Assembly (NCBI GenBank): GCA_025267735.1
Contig: CM046294.1
Coordinates: 5,552,001-5,616,000 of the forward strand
Direction of reading: 5' to 3'
Source of the DNA: Mactra quadrangularis
Taxonomy: Eukaryota; Mollusca; Bivalvia; Venerida; Mactridae
Length of the DNA: 64,000 nt
The translations under genes and the position numbers were made by a program. Shown one piece after another: positions 49,001 through 60,899 of this stretch. Below the pieces are notes generated by a model. The model saw only the letters and a list, made by a program, of their open reading frames with translations. It was not told the origin of the DNA and made no database searches. Within the stretch, counting starts at the first letter, position 1; every line of letters begins with the position of its first letter.

Positions 49001-52000
49001 CATTGTAACAGGAGGAACACACCATGTGTTAGGAGGTAGTTTGTATTGAGAGTTGTTGTTTTAGAATCTAATTAAAATCTGATCTTTTTTTGCGCGCACA
49101 CTCGCTAATTTAGATCTGGCTGCTTCGTTATGAGGGTCAAATTCAGATGACCTTCTCTCATTATAATATTCATGACGCAATCATTATGTTTAGCAATTTG
49201 TTTACATTCTCTATGTCAAGCAATTTGAAATGAGCCATCCAGTCACAGCCTGTGAATAACACTATTGTCAAATTAGCTCACAAACCTTGGTCTATGAATA
49301 GAAATTACGAAATCAAAATGCTATTTATAGTGTTTTGTCAAGATGAAAGCTACCCATTGATTGATCGACGCAAAGGTTATCTGGATATGACCCTCGTAGC
49401 AAACCTAAGAGATCCTTAACGAAATTGTTCTATCTGTTTACCGAGATTGTTTGTTATATAGCTGTTGTCTAGTCAAAACCTCGTAACTTCTGTTCAAAAA
49501 AGGTAAAGTTACGAGGTTTTTACTGGACAACAACGATATGATGTTTAACTTTTACATGTATAAAAACTTAATATTCATAGTACATGTATAATGTAGATTA
49601 AGATAGATGATTAAAAGATCAATCTTCATTTGAATAAAGATTTGGTGTGAAAATGAATTATAATGAATACATGGTTAATGAATAATTTTACTTTGAGAAA
49701 AGAAATAATTACATCTTATGCTATAACTAACCACATAAAAAAGATTAAGTAAAAATGATTGAAGCAAATAGACGTGTACTATAGAATACTATATTAGATT
49801 TGACATACTATAATATTAAAAGTCATTTTTAGTTGATACATTCAAAACATCATATTTTATGTTCCATAAAACTATTCAACTGTTCATATCAATTTATAAA
49901 GGTATTTACAGTAAAACCTCTATGTGAATCCACTAGTAGGAATTAGTACCACCTTGTAATAACAATTGATGATCAACTCACTATCACGTATAACAATCAA
50001 GTAGAATTTTCTTACTATAAGATGCTGTATAACCATGTTTTATTAACAAATGAAGCATAATCATTTATTATAATGATATTTTAAAAAGTATGATATTTTT
50101 TTTAAGTCATGGTAAAGTCAAATCAAGCAGATGACCTGTTATTTTTGCCTTGTAAATTAAAAATTCTTGAGTTGACTGCTATGCTATTCATTTTGTAATT
50201 ATTTGCACAAGTTAGAAGCTTTTTGCTTGTGGTCCTAAGTGTCATAAAAAATCTGCAATTCCACTTATTATGTATAAATTTGTATCATTTGGTCTTGTTC
50301 ATTTGAACATTTAGGGAGTTTAGTGCAAAACAGTCTAAACATAATAAAAAAAAGAGTGAGTAATGACCATTTTGCACTAAGCTCGCAATTTGTATATAGA
50401 TATTCATAAATGTGGGTGATATTTTCACACTGTATCAAATATTCAAGTTAAAAGCACAGATGGAAATAAAGTTTTAATATATCAAACTTGGGCGCTTATT
50501 CACAATAGGCATGAATAATTTAGGATCTAGCAAAATATTTTCTATTATAATTCTTTGCAGATATGGTGCTTTTTATGCATATAGTAATATTAGTTTACAC
50601 GTCAGTGATCTTTAATGGTCTTTATAGTTCTATATTAAAACAAAATTGTGAGAAAGTCAAAAATAACTTAATTTTATATAAATTAGAAAGTCATCAGGGC
50701 AGACATTATACATGTATGTACAAGGATAATCCTTCAGAAAATGTCCCAGTTTATGTTGAAAGTTAAATAGAAAATTGCAAATAAAATTACAAATTTATTT
50801 TAAATAGAGTTATTATCAGCCAATAAAGCAGTGGCCACATTTATGTTACATGTAAGGCAATAGTTGATATTGAACATACATGTATTTTGTAGTAGTGTCA
50901 AATATCTCTCATCATAGTTCACTTATATTAAGTAAGTAATGCCACACCCAGAAATCAAATCTGAATCAAAGATAAAGAGTCTGGCACACTAACCAATAAA
51001 ACCCATATTGCAATATGCAAAACCTGTATTGCAATATACAATACGTATCGATTCTTTAGCAGACATGTGAAGCATGAAGCAATACACGTAAATTGCATTT
51101 GTTACACGCAAATGTGTAATTTAAAATAATCTCTAATCCAAATATTTCTATAACTTGTGTAAATGGATTATATGATAAATATGAATATTTTGAAACGGAC
51201 TTCCGAAGAGAATTATTCTCTCATTATATGAAATGTTTAACATTTTAAAGCACAATAAGATAACTTCAAGATTTCTACTTATTTAACATCTTTTTCAAAT
51301 ATTCAAATTTCATATTGTGATAAAAACAATCAGTATGACACAATACTGCAAAAACCGGTTCAAGAAAAAAACGGTTAAAAACTGTCAGAATTCATACTGC
51401 AATATTAACCGGTTTATCGGTTAACCGTTACACCCCTAAAAGCTACAGATCATAGTGTAACTGTGAAACCTGTTAACTATCAGATTTTCTTTTATTATCT
51501 TTATCTTTTTGAATAAAGTAATATAATTATAGCCACTGCCTATTGATGGAAAAAATCATGCAACTTAGTGATGTAGTCAGTTTTTCAAAGAGCCTATATA
51601 ATATTTATAATAATTATCTAAACACTAAAATCTCAATTTTGCCAATGTCAGTTTCATTTCGCCCAAATTATACATTGCATGTTTTAGTCATACCTTCCCA
51701 AAATGCAACTAGTGGTAAGCATAGGAACCAAAAGCAATCCTAATGTGCAAATTTAGCTAAAAAATTGAGAGTATGTTATCTCCCTTTTAGTTGATTTATA
51801 GAACTAAAAGTCTAAAAATTTTAAATCTCAATTCAGTTTGGATAGTATACAGAAATTAATCCTCCATAACTCACGCAATACCTTAAAGTGAATAAGACAT
51901 TTCTTCCATATTATTGTTTTTATAACACATGCAATACCTTAATGTTTTTAAAGATGTTAAAGTATGAACAAACCTTCTACAGATTCCTTTTAACCAAGTA

Positions 52001-55000
52001 TCAATGGATCGGAAATGATAAGTTTCACTGTGATAACTTTTAGCTACAAATTTATAATGATCAAACATTTTCACTTTTCCATTATTCCATCTTGCACCAA
52101 TTGTTTTATTTCCTTCGCCAGCCCAGATTTCAACATGAGTCATGTCATGTCTCTGTTTCTTGGCTACAAGAGAAAGAGAACAAAAATGGAATTATATCAT
52201 GTGTTATTATGTACTTCAGAGTTTGACTGATACTGTTTTTTTTCCAGGCATTGGGAAGGAATCACAAGTCAGATGTTCAAATACTCCTTTACATTGGGGA
52301 TACATGTACCTCCAATAATTGACAAAGTATTTAGATACAGGTAAGCAGTCACAAATTTTTATAAACAATTAATAGGAAGTTCAAATTTATGTAAGAACAG
52401 GGCAATTTAGAAAGACCTTGATACAATCCCTCACTAAGCATCACTGGGATTCCTACCAAGTTTTCGGGATTTTCAGAAATATCGAACACTGTTCATTATC
52501 AAACGCTGATACATATCAACAGTAAAATAGATCTATATGATGAGGAGTAGTTTAAATAAACAAAGATTTAATTACTGTTAAAATACAAACACCACAGGTG
52601 TTGCTGTTACAGCAACAGTTTGACATATTATAAGTTCAAACATTTTTAACATCAAACAATTTCCAAAGTAGAAACAGACCTCACCATTCCGGGAAAGATT
52701 AAATTTTTAAACTTAGCTGCTGATCTGTTAATAAGCACATTCTTATGTCCGTGACTGACAATTGCCTTACATGATTCAGAATCTGTGGTAGAAAGGCCAA
52801 TGGTCAAAGAAATTATTTCATAATCAAGCTTCACAAAAGTATACCCCGCCTAGGAATCCAACCTATGACCATTTGATCAGAAGACTTGTGTGCAACCGAT
52901 TGAGCTATCTGGGTAGCTATGACAATATAAACACATAGACATATACTTACATTTAGGATTATAATAAGTAGCTGATATAAAGACAAGATCTCCAGGTTTC
53001 ATATCTTTCTCATGTTCTATCTTTATAGGTAAAGTATCAAACATATAAGCTTGATTCCATGGTCCTATAACAAAACCAAAATCTTCAGCAAGATCTCTCA
53101 TCACCTTTCGTACCAACCCACAACAATCTAGAAACAACTTGGATTTGTATTCTGGAGCTGAAAATAAAGAACTCAATGATTAAAGCAGAACTTAGGCTTT
53201 AATGAGTCCACTTTACTGCTATTTATACATTGTACACAATAAATTAAGACAGAATACAGAAAGTGTGTTTAGTAGAATTTTAACGCATTTAAATTAGCTT
53301 TAATTGAACTAAGTTGTTAAGTTGTAATTTTTTGTTCAGTCCACTTCCTAGTTTCCATGTATATTTAGCAATTCATATGAAATGTCTAGCTCAAGGCAAC
53401 ACAAAATTGGAAGAAATAATTCATCTCAATAGAGCTTTGATAGACCAACATTGTAAGTCCCAGTCATACACACTTCTTTTTTGAGTTTGTTAATCAGCTG
53501 TATGGCTGTAAAGTGTCCATATTATGAGCATGGTCAAAAGATGCAGGAATACCCAGGGAGCATGTATACATAGAGCATTGTATGGAAGGTTATGTGCATC
53601 CAGAAAAAAAGAACATGCATGGACATTTTGATCATCCTGAGGAAGCAGACAAAAAGGCATTTTATATTCAATTATACTACTAAAACTAGTAACATAATGA
53701 AAATAAAATTAATTTACATAAACTAAATAATATTAAAATTCTTGACTTTAGCTTACAATGAAGTGAATCATACAAAAAAATCAAGTATAATGTACACGTA
53801 TTTCATTTTTAAAGATGATTTGTTAACATTATTTATTCAGAGCATTCAAGCATATATTTTATTAGTTAAGTAAATCAGTTAACATCACTGGTTAAATGTA
53901 AATAAGATCAAAGAAAAACTTGAGGTTAGTAAAACTATTTGATTAAATATAAAAATATTTAAAAGGTTCTTTTTATCCTAGTAGTCACATAAAATATTTG
54001 ATCTAGAATGCCTATTTACCAGTTCACTTTGATTGTTCATGTTATTGAGGGACCAACACAATGCAAGACTATTATTTGTGTATATGAACAACCTATACAA
54101 CATGAAATTGACGAGCATATTACACAAAGAAAGTAACCTTATCATGCAATTATTACAATCAAATGCAATTCTTTGCCCTTAACAAATCAAAATATTCAGA
54201 TCAAATATGTTAAAGTTAAGGGCAAGCTTCAATGAAAAAAATATACTACATGCCAAATAAAATAAACACATGTCAATACAATTTCAAGCTCAAGTTTGAT
54301 AAAGAAATGAGAATCCTTTGGGGTGAATGATTTTCAGGCATATTGAAACATTTTTTATATTTCTTACAATATATTATTGACAACTTAATAAAAGATTATA
54401 GCAAATTATTCCATTTATAATCTAGACCTATAACTGAATGTGATAAAATACCCCCCAATGAGAAATTGAACAGACAAGAAAAAGCTACAGGCCCACAAAC
54501 CAACCGACCGACAACCTGACTCCTATACTCCTCCCCCAAAATTTTTTCAGGGGCATAATGATCAGGTTATGTATGGTAGAACAAAAGCTTTGAGGTTGAG
54601 ATTACATGTAACAGCGATGTAAATCTTAAAAGTAAAATAATACCATACAGCAACAATAAGAAAAAGTATGGGTGACCAAATGTCATGTTGTTATCTCATG
54701 CAGTAGTTTCAATTATGTTTCTTTGCAATGGACAGGTTCTGTGTGTCAATCTCCAAATGACCAGACCTGATAATAAGACACAAGGTCTTTAAGTTACAAT
54801 GTACTATAAATTAGCAACTTCAGATTTTGGAGATCCCCTATAATTCTGATGGTGTAAGAAAATGAATATCATCTATAAAACACAACATGTTGTGTTCAAA
54901 TATCTTAGACTTAGAAGAAATCTTAATCAGTTGCTGAAACAATGTCATGTATGTAAAAGAGCCAATACACTTACAATCAGGAGGCCAGTATTTCTTTGCA

Positions 55001-58000
55001 TATGGGTAACCATAGTACTTCTTTGCTTGGTCTAGAAATTTCTGCCTCAAGGCGGCCATCTGCTGAGGATTTGCTTTACGCAATTCCTGTCGCTTTCGCA
55101 ACATTCTTGCTTGACGCAACTCATCCTGCAATCATATAGAGATAATTGTACATTAATAAATTGACATATTTTTGTAAAAAATAACAAAGGCAAATTATTT
55201 TACAATATTATTGCTTAGGGCAACACATCATGTGAAAGATTAATCATCTGAGGCAAATAAGCTGTGTTGTTTGTGTTTTTAATCTGGTGGCAACAATTAT
55301 TCATACATCAATATTCAGAAATGCGCTTTTTTCAGTTCTACAAAAATATATTTGAGCTAAATTATCACTACATAATCTAATATTAGAAGGTATTTACTAA
55401 ATAAAGTAAGATCAAACTAAGAACACTCAGCTCACTGGAATTGCTTGCTTCAGGTTTTTTTCCAACTTAAATTTTTGTATCAAACCTTTATCTAAGATTT
55501 CAAACATTCACCTCATTACTTGCAATAAATAATTAATTACTTTTTATTAATGTTTACAAGTAGAATCTAGTCACTCTGAGTGTCATCTAGCATAAATGAA
55601 GGCAGTCTTCAAATTTAGCCAGTGGACTGTGGACCATGGACCAAGTCCATCAAAATTACTGTTGGTCCATTAACATTTGAAACTTAAGTGGTTCAATGGT
55701 CTGCCAATGTTTTACAGCAACTATTTCCAAATTCAGTAAAGACAGCCTTATTAGTTGTTATATTGTTTCTTTAATTTTAGGATATATTATGCTTATTCAT
55801 TAAAATTGACTGCATATTTTAACATATGACTAAAGTTTTTTTTGGTCCAGTAAACTTTTATTCAGACCAGTAAAAACTTCAATTCTGTTGGACCATATTG
55901 CCAGTGGTGCAGATAAAACATATTGTGAAGACTGAAAGGGAAGACTACTTTTCTTTCACCCATTTATAACATGTATATTAATCACACATAACCTAATATA
56001 TTAAATAATATACATGATATATATACATGGCACAAGTTATGATTCAGAATGTATCAAATATTATAGAATTACTGTTTTTGCTCAATATTATACTGTAAAT
56101 TGGAAGTATTGCCAGTACAAAATTTCATTCTCCTTTTTAAAATTTAAATCAGTACTGTTATAATTAATACTAAAAAACCCTCAAATGTTTGACTTGAAAC
56201 CATTCATAAGAAGTTCAACACAAAAAAAAAATGCAAAATTTTTTTTTCTACAATCTTAAGTAAAGTTAAGAAATTTCTGTCACACGAAATTTCTCTGATG
56301 TACAGTATTCATTTCATCATAACATCAATCATTTAAAGAGAGATTACTTATACAATTATTCTGTTTATTACATCTAATTAAAGCACTGTACAGTAATTCT
56401 TATAATTTTATGTTCATATACTTCCACCAGAAATTCTTGGCAAATATGCAAACATACAAACACTTATAAAACATCTTATTTTGATCACCATTTTATGTGA
56501 TGAAATGTTATAAAGAAATAGTTTGTATATTTTGTGTTTTTAGAACTATGGAATCAGTAAAGAAATTAATTCATGTCTACAACTTGATGCCTCCATAGGA
56601 ATTATGTAGCAATGTCTTATTTCTATGAGGCGCCAAAACGTTTGGATTTTTTAAAGCCATGAAACAATAACCAAAGATTAGTTGATATTGTTAATTTCCA
56701 AAAGCTCTGAGATCAGGTATTTACAGTATAAGGCATTACACAATGATTTTTAAACCAGCATTTTCTATAAATTAATGAACAATTTGTAGCATATTCTATC
56801 AGAATGGTATTAAAAATATCTTCGAAAGACATTCGGCACTATGCAGGAATTCATTTTGTTTGAAGTATAAATAGTCATATTTGCTGTTTTGTCAAACAAC
56901 CAGGAGTGTACCACGACGAATGTATAATCAATTAGCATGTGAGTCACACCCATGATACACAGGTGAATAGTCATCCACTATTGTCCATGCTTAACGCATC
57001 TGTTTATCAAGAATAATCAGTCGCACCATATCAGTCCGTTATCCATATCTCTTAACTGGAAGAGAATTTCCATGGATAAATAGGTAAAAAGTGGATTTAA
57101 TGAATGTATAGTTTTCAGGAACATTTTTTCTCGTTCAAAATGTTAATGTGATAAAGTCAATGTCATTCAAGTATGTGACTCAGAAAAAATGCTTTTGCTG
57201 TAAATTTAATGTTGAGACTTAAGCATACATGATTCAAACCCAACACAATTTTGCAATGAAGATCTGTTTTAATACAAATAAACTATACACTATGGTACAA
57301 TAAGTAAATGCAGTTATCGTGATAAAAATATTTCAAAAGTCAATATTTCCGTTTTATGTCTAAAAAACAAAACAAACAAAGACTTTGTGACAATCGATGC
57401 CAACTGATCAAACAATATACACCACATCACACGCACACACGAACCTAAACTTAATAACATTACATGTTTCATAAAACAAGTTTTGAACTTCACATGTTTG
57501 TTTCACATAAAACACTGGCTAATTCTCAAAGGAAATTAAACTAAATGTTTTTGCTGTTGTTATCTCTATATGTGATGGCAATGCATGGCAACCTCTTGCC
57601 AGTTTGATATTTAGAGCTAACATTATATACTGAACATATGCATACATGGCTTTAAATTTAACATGTTCTGCTACACAAAGGATTATGCTCCCCTTGCAGC
57701 TCAGTAAAGAAAGTGAACGAGTGAAACTTATGAGCAATGCAAAGGAGAGTAACAGAGGATAGGCCCAAACGAAGCTTATTATATTTTACAAGATGAAATG
57801 TTTAAAGATACATACATGTATATTGTAAATATAATAGATAAATGCACACAGCACATGTACTTGGGGATCTGGAACATACTCATGATCAAATGGGGACACT
57901 GCAGTAACACAACACAGTACAGTTTTGTTCGGTGCAGTATCAAAGCCAAGTGTAGCATCTGAAGAAGTGTGAAGTAATAGTTATAGGTTTGTGATGTAAA

Positions 58001-58638
58001 TTTTTGTGTAAGTGTTTTAGTCCATAGAAATTCTTGTTAAAGACAGCTTTATTGCTTGTATCATTTGATAACCCTCAAACATTTTATATCATTTATTATT
58101 ACATGTATATGACATTGTGAAAACCAGGCTTCCGAGTATATAGAAACGCAGAGTTTACCATCATGACAGGATGCAGGGATTAAGAGCATTATAAAAATTA
58201 AAAATAAAATATGCAATAAATTTCTAGAATTTCATTTAAATTTACAAATTTATAGCTCTCATTAATATTTATTTTACCCAAGCATTGCTAGCAGTAACAC
58301 ATAATTTAAATAGTTGTCATCTATTTTATTATCATACTGCATGATAGGCATCAAATGTAATTCAGGAAGTGGAACAACTACATAATTTATAAGATTATTG
58401 AAATAAAGAATTAAATTTTAATGTGTATTCCAAAATATATTTTTACAGAACACAAATTAGAGACATACAGTAGTTGTATCAAGACAAACATTGTAAGATG
58501 ATGTTGACATTTAAGAGGACATAATCAAATAAAAACTTATAAATGATAAGAAAATAACAAAATGTGGGCAATGGAACTTACATAAAGCGAAGACTGTACA
58601 TTTAAAGCTGAACCAAAGTTATCAAGTGAGTTTGTCAT
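43004..58638 (-). CDS. NlpC/P60-type cysteine peptidase-like protein with long acidic tail, 5 exons, 731 aa
   Basis: Exons in transcript order: 58582-58638, 54975-55125, 52951-53157, 51974-52163, 43004-44594. All joins are GT-AG and in phase (2196 nt with TAG/TAA-type stop at 43004-43006). Residues 20-60 are a basic, probably helical segment (RQARMLRKRQELRKANPQQ), followed by YYGYPYAKKYW. The NlpC/P60 core: LFLDCCGLVRKV (77-88; presumed nucleophile C81), DMKPGDLVFISA (121-132), THVEIWAGEG (147-156; presumed H148). The usual third polar catalytic residue falls in the TIGARW region (159-164) and is not obvious. The domain ends at IDTWLKGICRS, then HCSQHTWKRYKHVPTKKSIF. Residues about 225-731 are Asp/Glu/Ser/Asn-rich and probably disordered. 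There is no signal peptide or membrane segment. Bacterial relatives cut gamma-glutamyl bonds in cell-wall peptides. The substrate here is unknown. I believe similar uncharacterised proteins occur in other animals but could not check. Confidence 0.87.
44940..45131 (-). mobile_element. SINE family B copy, head truncated
   Basis: On the minus strand: GCACCCGGGTAGGTTATACC, CTTCCATGAAATTTTGACAA, TTCCGGCCTTGTGGAAGGGT, AGGTGAGTTCTGGTTATAGA, TCCAGGAAAGCTAGGTTAGG, end GTGTTGACACGGTGTTAAAT. Well preserved body; the tRNA-like head is missing. Confidence 0.85.
46023..46094. mobile_element. Foldback MITE, GGGTTTAGTGCAAAA family, copy 3
   Basis: TGGGTTTAGTGCAAAAAGGT and TGTAACTC are mirrored by GAGTTACGACCATTTTGCAC and TAAACCCA around a GATATAAGAAAAGAGT centre. 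Best-preserved copy. Confidence 0.88.
46325..46587 (+). mobile_element. SINE family B copy
   Basis: Head CTGGGTTAGTAAAGCAATTG, ATCTAGTGTCCTGAAGGGGT, ACAGGTTTGAATTTCACCC (B box), GTTATACCCTTCCATGAAAA, TATGGAGAAGTTTGTGGAAGG, AGGAAAGCTATGTTAGGTGC, end TGTTGCTATGGCATTTATCC. Confidence 0.85.
47621..47697. mobile_element. Foldback MITE, GGGTTTAGTGCAAAA family, copy 4
   Basis: GCAGGATTAGAGCAAAATGATTGT is imperfectly mirrored by ATGACCGTTTTGGGCTAAGC with an AGTAAAAAGAAAAGAGCAAG centre. Diverged. Confidence 0.7.
49113..49417. mobile_element. TIR (MITE-like) element, about 305 bp
   Basis: The left end GATCTGGCTGCTTCGTTATG then AGGGTCAAATTCAGATGACC is mirrored by GGTTATCTGGATATGACCCT then CGTAGCAAACCTAAGAGATCC. 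Termini of about 45 bp, imperfect. The interior is AT-rich without a frame. GCGCGC and CpG-containing flanks stand out from the surrounding sequence. Confidence 0.75.
49456..49539. mobile_element. Foldback MITE-like hairpin, 84 bp
   Basis: ATATAGCTGTTGTCTAGTCA then AAACCTCGTAACT is mirrored by AGTTACGAGGTTTTTACTGG then ACAACAACGATAT around a TCTGTTCAAAAAAGGTA loop. Begins 39 bp from the preceding TIR element. Confidence 0.85.
50314..50387. mobile_element. Foldback MITE, GGGTTTAGTGCAAAA family, copy 5
   Basis: GGGAGTTTAGTGCAAAACAG is mirrored by ATGACCATTTTGCACTAAGCTC around an ATAATAAAAAAAAGAGTGAG centre. Confidence 0.8.
52660..52918 (-). mobile_element. SINE family A copy in NlpC/P60-like intron 3
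   Basis: On the minus strand: head GCTACCCAGATAGCTCAATC, decayed B box (GGTTGGATTCCTAG), ACTTTTGTGAAGCTTGATTA, GCAATTGTCAGTCACGGAC. The 3' end is absent. Its head stops about 32 bp from exon 3 (52951-53157), close to the donor. Confidence 0.8.
53313..53470 (-). mobile_element. Probable decayed SINE family C copy in intron 2
   Basis: AGTCCACTTCCTAGTTTCCAT, TCTAGCTCAAGGCAACA and GACCAACATTGTAAGTCCCAGT keep the order of motifs of the copy at 22625-22795, but the tRNA-like head is barely recognisable. Confidence 0.45.
54445..54555. repeat. Bivalve-type interspersed repeat fragment in intron 2
   Basis: ATAAAATACCCCCCAATGAG, GACAAGAAAAAGCTACAGGC, ACCAACCGACCGACAACCTG, ACTCCTATACTCCTCCCCC. Shares the ACAAGAAAAAGC / GACTCCT portion with about 3380-3460. 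Confidence 0.6.
55126..58581 (-). other. Intron 1 of the NlpC/P60-like gene
   Basis: AT-rich sequence between the proposed first exon and exon 2. No splice-bounded coding segment or structured repeat is evident to me. Confidence 0.45.
58582..58638 (-). CDS. Proposed first coding exon of the NlpC/P60-like gene
   Basis: Encodes MTNSLDNFGSALNVQSSLY (19 codons) and ends at a consensus GTAAGT donor in phase 0. That is exactly the phase needed by the next exon at 54975-55125, whose acceptor (ATATGATTGCAG) has no usable ATG in frame after it until inside the helical segment. It is short and about 3.4 kb upstream, so an alternative first exon remains possible. Confidence 0.55.
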
Positions 58639-60890
58639 AGTACAAGTTGTTATAAACGTTATTTGTATTATTGCTGTTAGAACTAAAAATACTAATAACT
58701 TTATTTCATATAAAACGAAGTTGGAGGTTAAAATGATACATTGATTACAACACTATAACACTTCTGAAGAAATATGTTCCAAATAATAGTCAGAATCTTG
58801 GCACCTTCAAAGTATTACATACAATGTATATTATAATATTCGTATACAATATTTCCTAACCAGTTTTTCTGTGTATAATATACAAATTATATGATCAAGC
58901 AGCAAGGTTCCATATGTTAATTGCCAGGGGCAATAGACTAACAGCTGTTCATTGAAGTGCTTTTGGCATTAGATCTTGCAACAAACACAATTACCTTTGA
59001 GGGGTTTTCATACTATGAGAATTTGCCAGAAAAATATATTTTATCACTATGGTTTTTTTATATGAATTCTGAAATATCTCTACATTTTCTCGCTATCAAT
59101 TGATCAAAATTTTAAAATATACATAATATTTATGAATGTGTAATAAATATTATAAAAAGTATAGAACATATACAGAATTTGAAATTGAATTCTTAAAATC
59201 GTAACTTTTTTCAAGTATTATAATTATATAAGGGCTGCAAACCAAATGTCACATGGTTACACTTACACAGATGTTAAGATTATAACAGTTGCTACAGTTT
59301 TATAAGATTTTATGTCTTTTAACTAACAGCTAAATTTCATAGCCATACATTAAATTAAAATAAAGTTATAATAATTCATAGCCTAAACTATGAACTTGTA
59401 AAAGTAACGGTAATCTTAATGTATTTCCACGTAAGAAATTAACTGCGTATACATATATGATTCCATTACAAATGGTATGCCCATCTTTATGGTCAATATA
59501 GTTCATGTCAAATGTTTGAATCTTTAAAACACATACAATTCGTCATAATAAGCTGCTAAGTGTCATGAAGTAGCTCCCTTTTAAAAGACCACAAAGTCAC
59601 AAAATGAGTAGATTACAGTGTTCTGTTTGGTCATATTTGACATTTTCTTCCCATGATGGCACGATAGTGAAATAACAATAATTGATGGAACGGTGATGAA
59701 AACATCAAACAATATCACTTTTCATCATCAACATCCATCATCATACTTTTACCATTGTACCAATTTGAAGTATGTCTAATAATATCATATATTTGTTCAA
59801 AAGGAAGGCGTCAGAGATCCTTATCGAAGCTTTTGTAATTGTATAGTAGTTCAGATTTTATTCACTTTCAATGTCAAATTCAAGCTCAAAGCACAAAAAT
59901 ACTGAAAAAGTCTTCGTCTTCATACCACATCTTAGCTTTATTAAATTTATTTAAAATAAAATGAGACGGTATGTTATAACTAACACATAATTGTTGTAAG
60001 CATAAAATGCCCTTTGACGTCATAAAAATCTTCAGGGCAGCTTCCGATAAGACTACCATTTATCTGTAATTAGCTTCTCAGTCATTACTATTAGTATATA
60101 CTATTTTAATGTCTTTATTTACATACATAATGAGGAAATATTTGTTTCATAGAAGTTTACTGTATAATTTACAGTGATGGAGAGCTATGTGTGTAGTATC
60201 ATTTCATGTGGGCAAGTAGAATTCAATTACACAGTACAATATGACATCATTCATCATTTTTTTAGGACTTCATTATTACAGTTTATAATAATGTAAATAT
60301 CATAAGTATTACATAACTCTTACTTCTTTAACATATCACTACAAAGACCATTGAAAACACTTGTATTAACCTCCACAATTCAAGTGGTAACTATTTGCAT
60401 CAACTTTGAAGTTAAGTCTTTCAGCGAGCTTCAAAAAACCTTGTATTAGATTTCATACACGATAGAGTCAAGCAGTACACTCCAGCATTTATATTTCTTT
60501 TCATTTGAAAGAACTGCTAGTAACAAATATACCAGCTGCAAAAATGGGTGTTTCCTTTTTTATTTAAAAGTCAAATCCAATCTGACATAAATAGTTTGTA
60601 AAGGTTTTATAGTGCAAATATGAGAAGCCTTTTTTCATGTTTTAATATATAGTATGCTTAAGTAGATATACAAATAATTAGGTAGCAACGAACCCAGGTC
60701 AAAATCAGGGCTACCAGCGCAAGCTTATTTTTTTCAACGATTGTTTTCATTCCTCAATATACACTGTACAGGCATGATAATTACTAAATTGAAGAGCTGC
60801 AGCAAATGGTAATCTTACTTTCACTGTTATCAGTGTATAAATAAGTATTGAATATTTTATCATTATACAAAATTAATGACATGGGTAGCA
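58639..60890. other. Sequence upstream of the proposed NlpC/P60-like start
   Basis: AT-rich, nothing recognised. May contain a 5' UTR intron if transcription starts at the CpG-richer patch near 61 kb. Confidence 0.35.
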
Positions 60891-60899
60891 GTTGCGAAG

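Larger units (their letters stand above)
44595..51973 (-). other. Intron 4 of the NlpC/P60-like gene (7.4 kb)
   Basis: Phase matches directly across it (AG|T, Ser202), so no extra exon is needed. It holds SINE B copies (44940, 46325), three foldback MITEs (46023, 47621, 50314), an inverted-repeat element (49113) and a hairpin (49456). The remaining AT-rich sequence shows no coding signal. Confidence 0.6.
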
